The notes beneath the pieces were generated by a model. That model was not told the DNA's origin. It was given only the letters and a program-made list of their open reading frames with translations, and searched no databases. This document shows positions 1 through 12,800 of a stretch of 64,000 nt of DNA, in pieces. Position 1 is the stretch's first letter, and every line of letters begins with the position of its first letter. The position numbers and the translations under genes are program-made. This DNA comes from Enoplosus armatus (Eukaryota; Chordata; Actinopteri; Centrarchiformes; Enoplosidae), in NCBI RefSeq assembly GCF_043641665.1, contig NC_092182.1, positions 13,702,956-13,766,955 of the forward strand. Reading direction: 5' to 3'.

Positions 1-410
1 TGAATTTTCATTTTATGCTACTTGATGCTTCTACTTCACAGCATTTCAGAGATAAATATTGTTCTTTTCACTTCACTACATTTATTTAACTGCAACTGTT
101 TTTTCAAATTAAGATTTTACACACAAAACACAAGATCGGTCCATAGAATATGATCTATTGTTACAGATGAAAGGTGGTTAAGATTTTCTCCATCCCCGAC
201 TAGCTACAATATTGAAGTACCGCTTACATATTAATACATCAATAATAACACTGACAGGAGTCATTCTGCACATTAAGTACTTTTGTTGATACTTTAAGTA
301 CATTTTACTAATGTTACTAATACTTCTGTTCTTTTACTTGGAGTATTTTCATTACAGTGGTATTGCTGCTTTTACCAAAGTAAATGTTTTATTATTTTCT
401 TCATGTTTTT
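1..410. repeat. Partial hAT-like interspersed repeat
   Basis: The segment contains the phrases typical of this teleost repeat (CTTCACTACATTTATTTAACTG near 72-93, a TACATATTAATACATCAATAATAA stretch near 225-248, GTATTGCTGCTTTTACC near 360). The left end is cut by the window edge, so terminal repeats cannot be checked. It resembles the more complete copy at 17211-17630. Confidence 0.5.
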
Positions 411-3130
411 ATTCATTACTAATGAATATTTTGGTAAATATAATGAAAATGCTCTTTATTTTAACCATCAGTATGACTCTTGACACACAGCAGTCATTTC
501 AGCCTATAAGGACTCCACACAGGTGTTTCAGTTGAAGGTATTGTCCTTCATGTTGTACTTTAATTTTTCGTCTTCAGAAATCAGAAAATCAGAAAGCTCC
601 TGAATGGATTTTTTCAGTGGTCAGAAAGACTTATTTAAATGCTTAGAAGATACTGTATGTTTGACTTTGAGTAATCTGGTTGATCTAACAGGGAAGCAAT
701 CGTTTCAGTTTTCACTGCAAGGCCGTGATGACATCTGCTGTTAATTGTCCAAAAGACATCAAGACTTCCCGTCTGTGTTCACTCTCCGGCCTTTTGGCTC
801 CTGTTTCTGATGCCCCTGTTGATTAATGTTATCGGATGTCAAATGAGCCGCTTATATTGTTTATGTTGATTCAAATCAATGTAAATCATATTTTTATGTT
901 GTCTGTACCAGAGTCAGATCCCCACTCAGATAGCCTCTCCTCTCTCTCAGTTGTTCATCTCACCTGCCAAATGTTTCCTTCACCCATCACATGACAATCA
1001 TTTTACACATGGTGCTCTCATTGCGTGCTTTCTCCACCACCCCCTCCTACCCGTGGCACCCATAGCAACCAGACCTGGGGACCATTTCATGTTCTCATCA
1101 CTTTTTACGTGAGGGCTTCTGTGTGAGGTGACCTTGTGCTCAGAAGACTGATAACAAGGCATTCAATGTGCGTGAGCTGGATGGTCATCTATCATGCTGA
1201 CGTCTGCCTCATCGCCCTTTTCACCTTCTTCAGCTTTAGACTCTGTCTCCAATCATGGCCACTGCTCTGCAGCTGTGAAAAACGTCTCTAGTTGCCCTCA
1301 GTGAGTTTCCGTCCTCTGGAGATCAACTGGCCTTCTCAGCTGTCCCTTGTTCCCTCATTAACTTCCCAGTATACAGGCCAGTTTTCAGTACCAGGGTGAT
1401 GCCTTGCTACTGTAGTGGTATACTTCCTGCTACCTGCCTATTGTTTATGTCTTGTCTGCTAATTGGCCTGCTTTGTTCGCCCGATTCTTCCTGTCCGATG
1501 CCAGATGTAACCCGCATCATGAACCAAATGAACTGCCTTCAACATTACCTGATGTGTTTGAGTTGTCCTTATTGCTTACAAGTTATCCCAGCTGCCAACT
1601 ATACAATGAGTGTAGCTGCATTAAAGTGCACACACTGGATAATGTCTAAATGTTCAACTATATCCCAACTATAACAATGAATTACTAACCGGGTAAAGCT
1701 GGCATCTGCCCTGCATGGGTTCCAAAAGCTCCAGGCTTTGTTTGTGCCACCAGCTAATTTGTTTGAGAATAAGCACCACTAAAGCACAATATCCTCTGAT
1801 GTGACCTTACTCTCAGAGGGTCATTTTCAGCTGCAGCAGGCAGCTGTTTTCAGTGAAAAAGCTCTAAAAACCCCACTTTACACTACCTGCTAAGCATCAC
1901 ACAGCACACAGACAACGTTAGTGACTAGCTGGTGAACACAGTGGAGCATTTAGAAACAAAAAAGGCAGATATTTCCCTCTGGAGTTGGTGGAGACCCAAT
2001 CAGAGATAAAAGAGAGTGAACAGAATGGACAGAAACATAACGTTGCTCCATAACGGCCAGATGTGTAAGTAAGCAACTGTTTGCTAACAAGTTTGACATA
2101 TCAACTTAAAAGGTGATGATATGTCCATTACCCCCAAGTCACCAAAAAGACCTTCATTGTTTTTGATATTGTGCGTATATGTTGCATATTCCGAAAATAA
2201 TGTGTTTAATCAAATTACAAAGCTGGGGCCAGGTAGTATTATAATATAGAAAGCTGTACACATTGCACAGAAAGTGGGAGGAACAGGTGATTATTAGGGA
2301 CCCAGAATCTAATTTTTGGCCCCAGGTTAATCTGGCCATGATTCCTCAGCAACGGCTGAATTTTAATATAGGGCAACTCTAGATGGAACAACCTGCAAAC
2401 AATAACCAGAATTGGTACAAGAATAATATAATGTAATGACTGTAAAAAAAGGGTTTCATCCAGTTCACAGGACAGGACTCCAAGCTGTTTATGTTAACCA
2501 CATACTGCATGCTGCTCTGAATTCTCCTTATTGATCCCTCGCACACTGCTGCATGCACATCACGTCCTCTGCTTAAGACTGCTGCAGCTGCAGCTCCCAC
2601 ACACGATGAGCGTTTGCCCTGTCCTTCACCACGGTAATAAGATCAACCAGTAGGAACTGCTTCATCATTAAAGGCGGCACTGCGCTGAATGAGCCATTGC
2701 TAGTTAATGCGTCCTTAAAGGGAAGAAAAAATTACACCATCCCCGAGGATTTAGGGGAAAAAAATACATGATGATGATGATGATAATGATGATGAAGACC
2801 AACATAATAATCTAATGAGCACTGAGGAGGGAAAAGACAAAAGGGGGCAATCAGCCTTCAGCAGTCCTCCTGCTGGAGGGTTGAAGCTCAAGACGATTCT
2901 TCCAGATGTTTACCACACTGCATGGCAACCAGCATCCATGTTTAATGTAGACAGTCTTTAAAAGCTGTAGCTGATTTCAGACACTTTGATGTTGTTATGG
3001 CTGTCAGCTTAATAGTAGTGTACTTGAAGGAGGCTGAGGATGAAGTGTGATATCCCACTCATAATGTTGGTCACTTCAAATTCTCCTCTTTAGTGTTTAA
3101 AATAGTCGTGTGTCTTATTTCAAGGTAGTG

Positions 3131-3133
<3 letters not shown>
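411..3133. other. Intergenic, no supported gene
   Basis: Only short ORFs without recognisable domains are seen, on either strand. A short ATG/ATA trinucleotide repeat sits at about 2767-2795. No RNA gene was recognised. Confidence 0.6.

Positions 3134-3182
<49 letters not shown>
3134..3182. repeat. (GA)n microsatellite
   Basis: About 48 bases of nearly pure GA dinucleotide repeat, directly before the GC-richer presumed first exon of amigo1. Confidence 0.95.
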
Positions 3183-3184
<2 letters not shown>

Positions 3185-3187
<3 letters not shown>

Positions 3188-3422
3188 GGGACACACCCCC
3201 TGCTCTGCTGTTCCCTGCGCCCCTCAGATCAGATCAACTATCAGATGGTTGCATTTCATCATCAGTGAAGAACGCAAACGGGCTTTTCCGGTCATTCTCT
3301 ACGTCCCGATGATAAACAGGAGGAGAGGGTCTGCTGACCGCCGCTGCTGTGTCATCCCCAAGACCGGACTGCTTTTGAAGACTCCCCCTTTTTCTCTTCG
3401 GATCTTGAGAACCCGACAAAAG
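3185..3422 (+). other. Probable noncoding first exon of amigo1
   Basis: A GC-richer stretch ends in CAAAAG followed by GTAAAG, a good 5' splice site with donor GT at 3423. A matching acceptor (CCTTACAG, ending at 3729) lies 64 bases before the amigo1 start codon. Human AMIGO1 also has its coding sequence in one exon behind a 5' UTR exon. The leader after 3730 would carry a seven-codon upstream ORF (3734-3757). The 5' end is not defined; this is inference from splice signals only. Confidence 0.35.
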
Positions 3423-3792
3423 GTAAAGCACTAGCGGGCGGGACACTTGTGCCTGCCGGGACAAATGTCTGTGACACAGTGAGGAGATTTGATGATGGCA
3501 ACAAACAGAATGTTAATTATCTCTTAGGCTAAATACAGAATGGTTTTTAATTTGATGCCGAGATTAAAAACGCAGTATGACACCCATAACTTTTTGGCCA
3601 TCTAGTGACCTGGCTGCATTGATGTCGTCATTATCACCTCATATAAAGGAATGACATCACATCTGTCATCTGGATCCTCAGTAAAACGGTGCTGATTTAT
3701 TGATCTCATTGTACAATGTGTCCTTACAGTCCCATGACTCTCCACTGTGAAGACTAGAGCACATCCAGACTCCTGTAGTTCATAATCCTGAC

Positions 3793-5331
3793 ATGATGGG
3801 GGGGTCACTCTGGACTTCCCACCATGCCACTGGAGCGGTGTTCAGAAGAAGGAGCTTCATCACAGTTCTACCTCTGGTTTTATTGTTGCCAACCGTGAGA
3901 GTCAGTGCACAGTCTATGGGAAGCCCTCTGGACTGCACCAAGACTTGTGTATGCGCCAGCAACATCATCAGCTGTTCCAATATTAATCTAACCAACGCTC
4001 CCACTGCTCTTCCACAATATACAGCTGTTCTGGACCTCAGCTTCAACAGCATCACCGGGCTATATGCTGCATGGACCCCCTACAAGCTCAGCAGACTACA
4101 CAGGCTGCTGCTCAGCCACAACAACCTCACCTTCCTCTCCTCTGAGGCATTCGTGTATGTGACGAAGCTTCGTTACTTGGACCTTTCCTCTAATGGCCTC
4201 AGCCTGCTGGATGAGGTCATTTTTGAGCCGCTGGAGCACCTGGAGGTGCTGCTGCTTTACAACAACCGCATCTCTCAGATAAATCGCTTCGCCTTCTCTG
4301 GCCTCACCAGCCTCCAAAGGCTCTACCTGAGCCACAACCGGATCGCACGGTTCCCCTTGGAGCTGGTGAAGGAGCGGAGTCGGCTGGAAACTCTTAGACT
4401 GCTGGATGTGTCCTCCAACCGAATCAAGGCCCTGCCCCTGCATGAGCTTCAGGCTCTGCCCGCCTGGATCAAGAATGGCCTGTACTTCCACGACAACCCT
4501 CTGCCCTGCAGCTGTGAGCTGTATGACGTGGTGGCACGCTGGTACCTTAAGGAGCTCACCCCTGCCACCGACTTCAAGGGCAGCCACACGTGTGTGTTAC
4601 CAGGCCCGCGGAAAGAGAAAATGGCTTTACTAAACCTGGACAAGGTCTATTTGAACTGCAGCGAGGTCAGAATTATGGATGAAGAAGCCTATCTAGAGCA
4701 GTTCCTGGTCCTGGATTGTGACACCAAGCAGAGGGATGTGACGAAGCGCTGGGCGCTGCCGGGAGATATCCCATTGTCTCCAGCATACAAGACTGCCATG
4801 ATGCGTTCTGACGGCAGCCTCCAGATTGGGCCCTTGAAGGTAGAGGACTCAGGGGTCTACACCTGCTATGCCACCAGTGATTCCTTCAATGAGACGCTGT
4901 ATGTAACTGTGGTAGTGTTTAATTCCACCACAGGTGGCGGACTGGAGAACCTAAAAACAGCTTACACCACCCTCGTGGCATGTCTGGTCAGTGTCGTGAT
5001 GGTTCTCATCTACCTCTATCTCACACCCTGCCGCTGCGCTTGTTGTCCAGGTCAGGACCTGGAGAAAAGCGACCCCGGAGACAGCCTCCACTCTTCATCT
5101 GTTAGCATCTCTCAGGCACATGAGGAGACAGGGCAAGAAAGAGTGGAAGGCGGAGGCTTCCCCTATAGACATGTGGCCTTCCTGGACCCCAAGGACCAGA
5201 TGGAGCAGAACGGGAGGTTGAACCCAATAGGTGAGGAAGATGAGGAGTGGCAGGGGGACAACAGGGAGAGAAGGAGGTCTGACGCAGAGTCTGTCAGCTC
5301 TGCATGCTCAGATACCCCCATGGTGGTGTAA
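3793..5331 (+). CDS. amigo1: AMIGO1, amphoterin-induced LRR/Ig adhesion protein
   Basis: This 512-aa type I membrane protein lies in one coding exon. A signal peptide core sits at about residues 21-39. An LRRNT cysteine cluster (CTKTCVCASN, 48-57) is followed by about six leucine-rich repeats (about 75-235), an LRRCT (NPLPCSCELY, about 235-290), an Ig domain with C309 and C358 (DSGVYTCYA), a transmembrane helix at about 390-411 (ending LIYLYLTPCRC) and a cytoplasmic tail. The tail ends ESVSSACSDTPMVV, very close to the human AMIGO1 end and unlike my recollection of AMIGO2/3. The family mediates homophilic adhesion and neurite outgrowth and AMIGO1 is an auxiliary subunit of Kv2 channels (family knowledge). 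Two ATGs are adjacent at the start; a later ATG near residue 42 would lose the signal peptide. A noncoding first exon is probable upstream. Confidence 0.95.
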   Translation: MMGGSLWTSHHATGAVFRRRSFITVLPLVLLLPTVRVSAQSMGSPLDCTKTCVCASNIISCSNINLTNAPTALPQYTAVLDLSFNSITGLYAAWTPYKLSRLHRLLLSHNNLTFLSSEAFVYVTKLRYLDLSSNGLSLLDEVIFEPLEHLEVLLLYNNRISQINRFAFSGLTSLQRLYLSHNRIARFPLELVKERSRLETLRLLDVSSNRIKALPLHELQALPAWIKNGLYFHDNPLPCSCELYDVVARWYLKELTPATDFKGSHTCVLPGPRKEKMALLNLDKVYLNCSEVRIMDEEAYLEQFLVLDCDTKQRDVTKRWALPGDIPLSPAYKTAMMRSDGSLQIGPLKVEDSGVYTCYATSDSFNETLYVTVVVFNSTTGGGLENLKTAYTTLVACLVSVVMVLIYLYLTPCRCACCPGQDLEKSDPGDSLHSSSVSISQAHEETGQERVEGGGFPYRHVAFLDPKDQMEQNGRLNPIGEEDEEWQGDNRERRRSDAESVSSACSDTPMVV

Positions 5332-8257
5332 AAATCAGAGGCACAGCCTGCAAGGTAAGACAGTGATGGCTCCATCCATGTGGCTGCTGTGTGCTTTGAA
5401 TGTGTGCAAGATTCAAAAGTTAGCATCTTCCAAACAAAGTTAAAGCTTTAGTTGGCTCTCACAGCTGGTGACACTGTTGCAGTAGCATGTACTGTTGATA
5501 AAGTCAGTGCAATGTCTCGATAAAAAGCATTTAAAAAACCCCAAAGCATCCTGATAATGCCTAGAAATGTGGTTTAAATGATTTGCGACCTACAATATTT
5601 TGATGAATGCCTTTATCTCGTCGTACAGGACTGAAGCTGTTATTTCTGTTACGAAACTTAAATTTTCTGTCTAAAAAATGCTATTTATGCTCCTGTTATT
5701 TTCAGTAATGTCACTTTTACTGCAAATTACTGGCTGGCCCTGCAAGAACTTGCTATGCAACATAAGAGTTTGAAAATTTAAAAAAAACACTAACCCTCTA
5801 CACTTACTTATTACTCAGAGACAAAAAAACAGCATGAAAACATTTTTGATGTTATTCCTCAACTTAGCAGGCTTGTTCTCTCTGCTGGGGATCACTGCAC
5901 TACAAAGATTAGAGGTTTTAAAGATGTTGGACTGAAGCAGCTGCTTGAAAGAGAAGCTCATTTTTATGCAGAGCTTGCAGAGCTCACTTAATTATTACTG
6001 CAAGATGTTTAATATTTATGTTATGTTTTACATTCCTGTGCAGTTCTGTTGGCCTTCACAGGACACGACACTGTAACGATTTCTCTTATGCAATTTTATC
6101 TACTTATTATTTTAGATTTGAGTGTGATTTAATGCTCAGTTAATAATGTGTGTTTGCAGTCACTGACCTTCTGTTGAAGTGTTTTTAAATACTGCTTGTA
6201 TGCAGCTCTATTTCCAGTCATTTTGGATTCAGCATATTTACAGAATCATCAACCCAACTTTTGGTGAGACATTGTACTTTTACTGCAATTCTCTCATAAT
6301 CATAATTTCTATTAAAGTTAGTTTGAAGTGTTTCTCCATGACAAAAAAATCATAATAACAAAAAGGTTTTGAGATAAACCAGACTTCATCCATTGTTGTG
6401 GCAGTTTTTCACAATGACCCTGCAGGTGTTACTGAAACTGATATCCAGTTGTTTACATCAATCTAAATATTACTATTGACTATTAACAGACAAATACATG
6501 AAATATCGATTTAAGATGAGCCAGTTATTTCACTCAGTCATTTCATTGCAAGATACTTTCCAGGTGACACTGCAAAAAATATTGAAACACTTCCATAATA
6601 TATATTATATATATAATATTGTAGAGATCCAGTAGTCCAGAATAATTAGCCTCTAATTGTTAGACAAAGATTTTGATCTCCTGATTGCAACATATCTGGC
6701 CCAATATGCATTTATGCTTTTTCTAAAGAGGAAGTTTCTTCATCAGTACATTCACATTAGCTGTGGGGTCTGCAGAGTTATCACAGTTTGTGGTTCGGAA
6801 AAACATAAGCTAATGTAATAAGCTCATTCAAAGCTTAAACAAACATTCCACAAATCAACAAAGCCACCCAGCTGTCCACTGGCTGCTGTCCACTGTCTAG
6901 CTGCTGCCGCTTTTGTCTCCTGGTGGCAGATTTTAGCCTCAGTTCTTCAGTTTGAACTGTTTAGAAAGGGTTAATCCATTGTCCAAAAAATACTATAATG
7001 CCAATTCTAGTTCAGACTGGATACATGACGGTGAGTTCAAATTCCTAAAATAAACAGTGTGAGATTCAGTCTGGTAACATAAATGTACATCTTGCCATAT
7101 TGGACAGTTAATAGCAGCCAGGAAGCATCGCCTGGGGGAGGCAACTGAGAGCGAGTACCATCTACTGAATGCTTCTGGGCATTAGTGCCCAACCCTGAAC
7201 AAATCAGCAAATGCCAGCCAGCCAGCCAGCAGTCTCATAAACACAGTCAGAAATAGCAGCTAGTAGTGCAGCCAACACACAGGCTGCCTGACAGAGCTGA
7301 AATGTAAATACAGAAGTAGCACTTTTCAAACACGTCTTAATTTTAGTTACTTTGCATAAAATACCTTCAAATTGTTGATGTTAGAGGGTCAAATAGAAAG
7401 TTGTTGTCCATACATGGATAGAAATTAGTGGAAAAAGAGTCACGTACAAATGATGTTTTCACAAACTTAAATTTACAGAACATAGTTTAGAGAAATACTA
7501 ATAATAAAAATAATAAAAATAATAAAATAAAATATGAATTAGTACTCGTGATAAAAACTGAATTGAATTTTCTTGAACTTAACTTGAAATAGCTGATATT
7601 TTACTCAACAAATTCAGGCTGCTCATTACAGATCACACACACGTGATAACAGCAAAACACACCAACCCCAGATGAGAGATGTAGCAACATATAGTAAACG
7701 TACTTTCAAGAACTATTAGTTGTATCCTTTTCACTTCTCATGGTGTTTTTGCAAGATAGAATAGATGAATCAACACCTTATAGCACTGACCATTGTCATG
7801 TTGTGAGTGTGGTCTAACAGCATTATAATGTAGCTTCATCATGAGGAACTTCATTGAATTATATCTCTGAAAAGGGGCACATATCTACTGTATGCTAATG
7901 TTGTACATATGTCTTTTTCCTCTGAAAGGTACTTATAACCAAAGACTGCGTTACATGCTGAGAAGTAATAACCTACATGTTCAGTGTTTACAGTCACACC
8001 GGTTATATTGTCATTAGTTTAGGTTACCTACTGTGTTTCTCTGTTAAGCCACTGATTTATATTTTAATATATGCAATCCTGTATAAGGACTTGTTGTATT
8101 TTATTATTTGTTGTATTATATCTCGTCTATTATCGTATCGCTCCTGTATTTCATAAACTACAAAATGGCAACAAAGAGTGAATGATGTCCACTTTATTCC
8201 TGGAAAGTGAATTCATTTAATCTGTCAAACGGAGCTGCAGTTACAGAACTTTTAAAG
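5332..8257 (+). other. amigo1 3' UTR and following noncoding DNA
   Basis: AT-rich DNA with no recognisable coding exon. AATAAA occurs at 7049-7054 and again at 8258-8263, so the amigo1 3' UTR may reach about 1.7 to 2.9 kb. The true cleavage site cannot be told from sequence. An A-rich block (repeated AATAATAAA) lies at about 7498-7535. Confidence 0.4.
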
Positions 8258-8264
8258 AATAAAG

Positions 8265-8583
8265 TTGAAGGAATAGTTTGACATTTTGGGAAATAATCTG
8301 CTTTCTTGCAGAGACTTAAATGAGAAGGTTGATACCACTCTTATGTCTGTGTATGAAGCTATAGGCAGCAGCCGGTTAACTTAGCTTAGCATAAAGACTG
8401 GAAACAGGGGAAACAGCTAGCCTGGCTCTGTCAGAAGATAACAGAATATCTACCAGCACCTCTGAAGCTGGCTGTAACTTCATATTTACAGTACAAACAT
8501 GAGAGTGGTGTCAATCCTCTCATCTAACTCTCGGTAAAAAAGTGAACATGCATATTTTTCAAGGATGTTGAACTTTTCCTTTA
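8265..8583. repeat. Teleost interspersed repeat (AGTTTGACATTTTGGGAAATA type)
   Basis: It starts GGAATAGTTTGACATTTTGG and contains TTAGCTTAGCATAAAGACTG and GAAACAGCTAGCCTGGCTCT. I recognise these phrases as a highly repeated non-coding element of percomorph fish genomes. Its class (SINE or MITE) I cannot assign. It is flanked by AAAGTTGAA on one side and CTTTTCCTTTAAC on the other. Confidence 0.8.
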
Positions 8584-8589
8584 ACTCCA

Positions 8590-9750
8590 GAGCGCTTCAG
8601 ATGTGACAGAACAGATATGATGATGTCTGTTGAGGCAAAGATCAGGCTTCAGTCGGCCAAGTTAACATGGAGCTGGTTCAGTTTCTGTATTACTCTAATG
8701 ACACAGCCTTGTTCACTTGAAAGGGTGAAATGGGAGACCAGCTCACTGGAGCAGAAACTGTTCACCCAGGGAGACGTATTTATTGCACCTGTCCCTCAGA
8801 CTTACTTTCTTCTGGCAACATTCAGTATTGCTGGCTTTTCACCCTTATTTGGGTTGTTGACCACAGGATCTCCCTGAGCAGAGTGAGCACTCTGGTCTGT
8901 AACCACTCTCCTCTTCCTGTTTCTGTCCAGGACATTATTTTGGCCTCAACATGCTACATCACATTTCTTCATGTGACAGGAATTGTGTGCAGGATCATTA
9001 TTTAAAGGAGTTCACTTTTTGTATAGACGCTGGTCAGTCTTTCTGACACATGCTGCAGTGTGAAACCTCACCTGCTGTCCTGCAACTCCTCTGCAGGATG
9101 AATGATTGAAGAGGTCCGCAGGGACGTCCACGCTCCCCGTTTCAGTAGCTGCTGTCTCATGTTACCATGTTTACCAGCCAGGTGTGTGTAACTACCACTA
9201 ACCATTGGCTGTATTGAATTCAGAGTTTAAAAGCATTTCATAATTAAAATGTTGAATGGGAATAATTGCTGAAATAAAAGTGTTCACAGGAGGTACTGAC
9301 AGGGTTAATGATAGCTCATCTGAGTGTCGATGCACGTGTTAAAAATGGAAAAGAGCTGAATGACACATCCCTGTTAGATATTAAACCACAGATTATAATT
9401 AGAACAAATGCAGCGGCCTAAAGAAAATCTCAGATCACTGAACATCACAGACACAGATGGCATGAATATGAGCCAGCGTCCGTTGACAATGAATGACTGG
9501 CATTTGGTTCTGTGTTTTAGAGGCTGAATTCTAAGTAAGATGACTCATCCTCTCCTCAGGCCCCTCCCAGGAGAAACACATGAATGGTGGAATGACTGAA
9601 TGTGCAGCTCAGTGAGTCCCCTGCCATCTAGTGGCCACCAAAACACACATCCTTAACGGAGCAAAACATTTGGGGTTTATTCTCACCTTTACAGAATAAT
9701 CTAGGAAGACTTTACAGGCATTTGAATTCCTCCTTTACAGCAAACACATG
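8590..9750. other. Intergenic between amigo1 and the protease gene
   Basis: Short ORFs only, without domain character. No RNA gene or repeat family was recognised with confidence. Confidence 0.5.
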
Positions 9751-9777
9751 CTGACTTTAAGGTCTGACAGGCAGTAT

Positions 9778-9783
9778 TTTATT
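9778..9783 (-). terminator. Poly(A) signal of the pepsin-like gene
   Basis: TTTATT on the plus strand reads AATAAA on the minus strand, 92 bases beyond the stop codon of the protease gene, a normal short 3' UTR for a digestive protease. Confidence 0.55.
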
Positions 9784-9874
9784 AGTCAAAATAAAAAGTA
9801 AATTACTTTCTACATATCTCAGGCTCACCAATGGCTAATATCATTTTCAACTGACCCCAGCTCTTCACATGGAT

Positions 9875-12800
9875 TCACACCGCCTGAGCAAAGCCCACCA
9901 TGTTGTTGCTGATGTCAAAGGCCGTGTAGAACTGCCGCATGAAGACCTCGCCCAGGATCCAGGGGCCAGGTGCAAACCCTGTTGTGCACCCAGAGGCAGA
10001 CTGAGGACAGAGGACAGACACCAGATCAGCTTCATCACCTCAGAGAGCTTGAGTTACTTATTGACTTATTGGTACCACTTTTTCAAATTTATATCATTTA
10101 TAAATGATATGCACATACGACCACCTCTGTCAATAGAGTAACCTTTGTTTATTCCAGCCTTCTTTGCACTGCCATGCACTCTGCACCGCAGTAAATCCTT
10201 TGTGAAGGTTATGATGTTCACTTTTTGTTGAGACTGTTTTCGAGAGGTCTTGATTCGACTGTATGATCATCATGAAGGATGTAGTTTGTGGTGCTGCTGA
10301 ACTGTACTGCATTATACAGAGAGGTGTTTCTGTTATTTAGTTTAGCCTTATTGATATAAATGATGTGGACAAAATAATAGAAACACCTGTCAGTATAACG
10401 CAGCAGGATTTTTGGCAGGACTGTTGTATTAGAATGTATTTGTTTTGACAATATATACAGGCCTTACTTGCCTGTATATGATAGTACTGTATGTTTATGT
10501 TTGCTTATATTTGTTTAGCTTTGACATTTCTGTTTAGCTATGTGTGTCTTTATCATCCTGTAAAATTGATTGCTCTGTGTTTAAGCATATTGAGATTTTC
10601 TCTGTGAAAAACCCTGTTAGCTGGTGTTTATCCTCTTTCAACAGAACATGTCTGTCTTTTAGCTAACTCTTTAATTCCTCAATAAGACCATCGCTTCTGG
10701 AAGAGCTGCAGAACATCCAGCCCATAATCTGTTTATTATTCATGTCAGTAATTCAGGGTTATGGATTTATCTATTTATAATTAGCCATCAAGTCTGGAGT
10801 TGTAAATATTATAACAGCTTGTTAATATATAGATATTTATTTATTTATATATATTTATTTTTCAGAAGGTAATCGATTGAATTGGTCACTGTAGGGGTTG
10901 TCCTGATGACTTAAAGAGCTAAAAAGACAAAGTTTTACTGGAGGAAGATACACATTACCCAAAATAATTTCTACAACCCAATAGTTTTCAATATTAATGA
11001 ATTATTAAAGTTCTATAAAGCAAACATTGCTCCTGACAAAATAAATTGTTTATTAACAGTGATAAAGCCATTAGTTACACTTAGTATGTACCATATATCA
11101 CACTGCTTAAAACACAAACCTTCATGACATAGGCTGATGGAGGAAGAGCGAAGCTGTAGCCGTTGATGTTGAACACAATGTCTGGCAAGAGATTTGTGCT
11201 GCTGCAGGTCACAAGACCCTGTGAGACGGAGATGCAAAATGTCAAACAGTTCACTGAACATATTTAATATTATGCTTATTAACATTCAAAACACACTCAC
11301 TTCACCATTCTGATTGGTAGAGGCTCCCAACCAGCCATTGATGTTGTTAATGTCTTGGCCGGAGCCAATGATGACAGAAGTACCAGAGTCCACTGTTGCT
11401 TCACAGCTTGCAGAGCACGCCACGGTGTTCCCGTTGATGGTGATGCTGCAACAGGAAGCATCATGAGAAATGCATCCATCACAAACATCACAGACAATAA
11501 AGTGAAGTGGCCAACTTGTTTAAAACACAACATGGACATTTAAATCTATTGTGAGGATTTATGGAGAAAAGGAAACTACCTTTGTATAAGGATGTTCCAG
11601 TAGTTAGTGGCATGATACAGCGGGATCCACTTTATGCTTCCAGTGTAATATGATGGATCTGTTCCTCCCAGAATGAACATGCTTCCCTCTACAGAACTGG
11701 AGGCACCCAGATGTTTTTAAGAAAATGAGAACTGCATCATTCGTAAAAACACCATCTTGTGCACGAGAAAGTAAGTACTTAAACACCTCATTTGTGTTTG
11801 ATGTACAGAATTATTTCTCTGTCCGTAAGAGTTCACCTGCTCAGGTACATGGAGAACATGTTCTGGGGGATTTTGCCCTGGTTCCACATGTTGTCAAATA
11901 TAGGTGGGCCTCCCTCAAGTGCCATGCCAGGGAAGGCCAGACCAAGAACCCCATCCCAGGGCACGAACATCAGGAAAATGTCCTCTGTTTCAGTGACGCC
12001 AAAGATCTGGTGCTCCACGTAGAGGTCACTTATCTGATAGACAAAGTTTGATATCAGCTTTTATAGCTTTTAGGAAGTGCACACTGGAAAATGTTATAGG
12101 AAACACATCACGTAGTGCATGGTATATACAGTACATGGTGTATGTCACCACCGTAGTGGAAGAAGTATCCTTTACTGAAGTAAAAGTACTGATAGATTAA
12201 GTAAAATAATTCATTCAAAATCCTACTTAAGTAAAATTACAGAAATATCATCAGAAAAATGTACTTTAAGTATAAAACTACTTGCTCTGGGAATTATATA
12301 TATATATATGTTTTACATTATTTGATAGTTATTACTGATACATCAATGCATAAGTAGCAGTCGAGGTGGAGCAAATTTTAACCACTGAAAATTTGGTGTT
12401 TCCATCCAGTGGTTACAAACCTGGGGATCGGCCCTCCAAATGTTCACAAGATTAATCTGAGGGGTTGTGAAATGATTGATGGGAAAACAAAGGTGGTCTG
12501 TAAATCTTTTCATTTCTGTGAAATATTTAAAAATTGTACCTCTTTGAGCCTCCAGTAGTTTGATACTTTGATGAAACCATGTGAGAAGAAGTCTAGAGCA
12601 ACTCATAATGATGAAAAAGGTTGGTAACCACAGGTTTCATCTTCAACAATGTATTGTTTATAGGTACTTTTAATGTGCTATAATGTAAAATATTAATCTG
12701 GAAAAATAACTAGTAATTGTATTTGTCAAATAAATGTTGTAAAAAGTAGCATGAAATGAAAAAAGTAAAGTCAAAATTGTACTTAAATACAAAAGTACTT

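Noticed and set aside
4096..4587. 163-codon frame antisense to amigo1
   Set aside because: Shadow of the conserved, GC-rich leucine-rich-repeat coding sequence.
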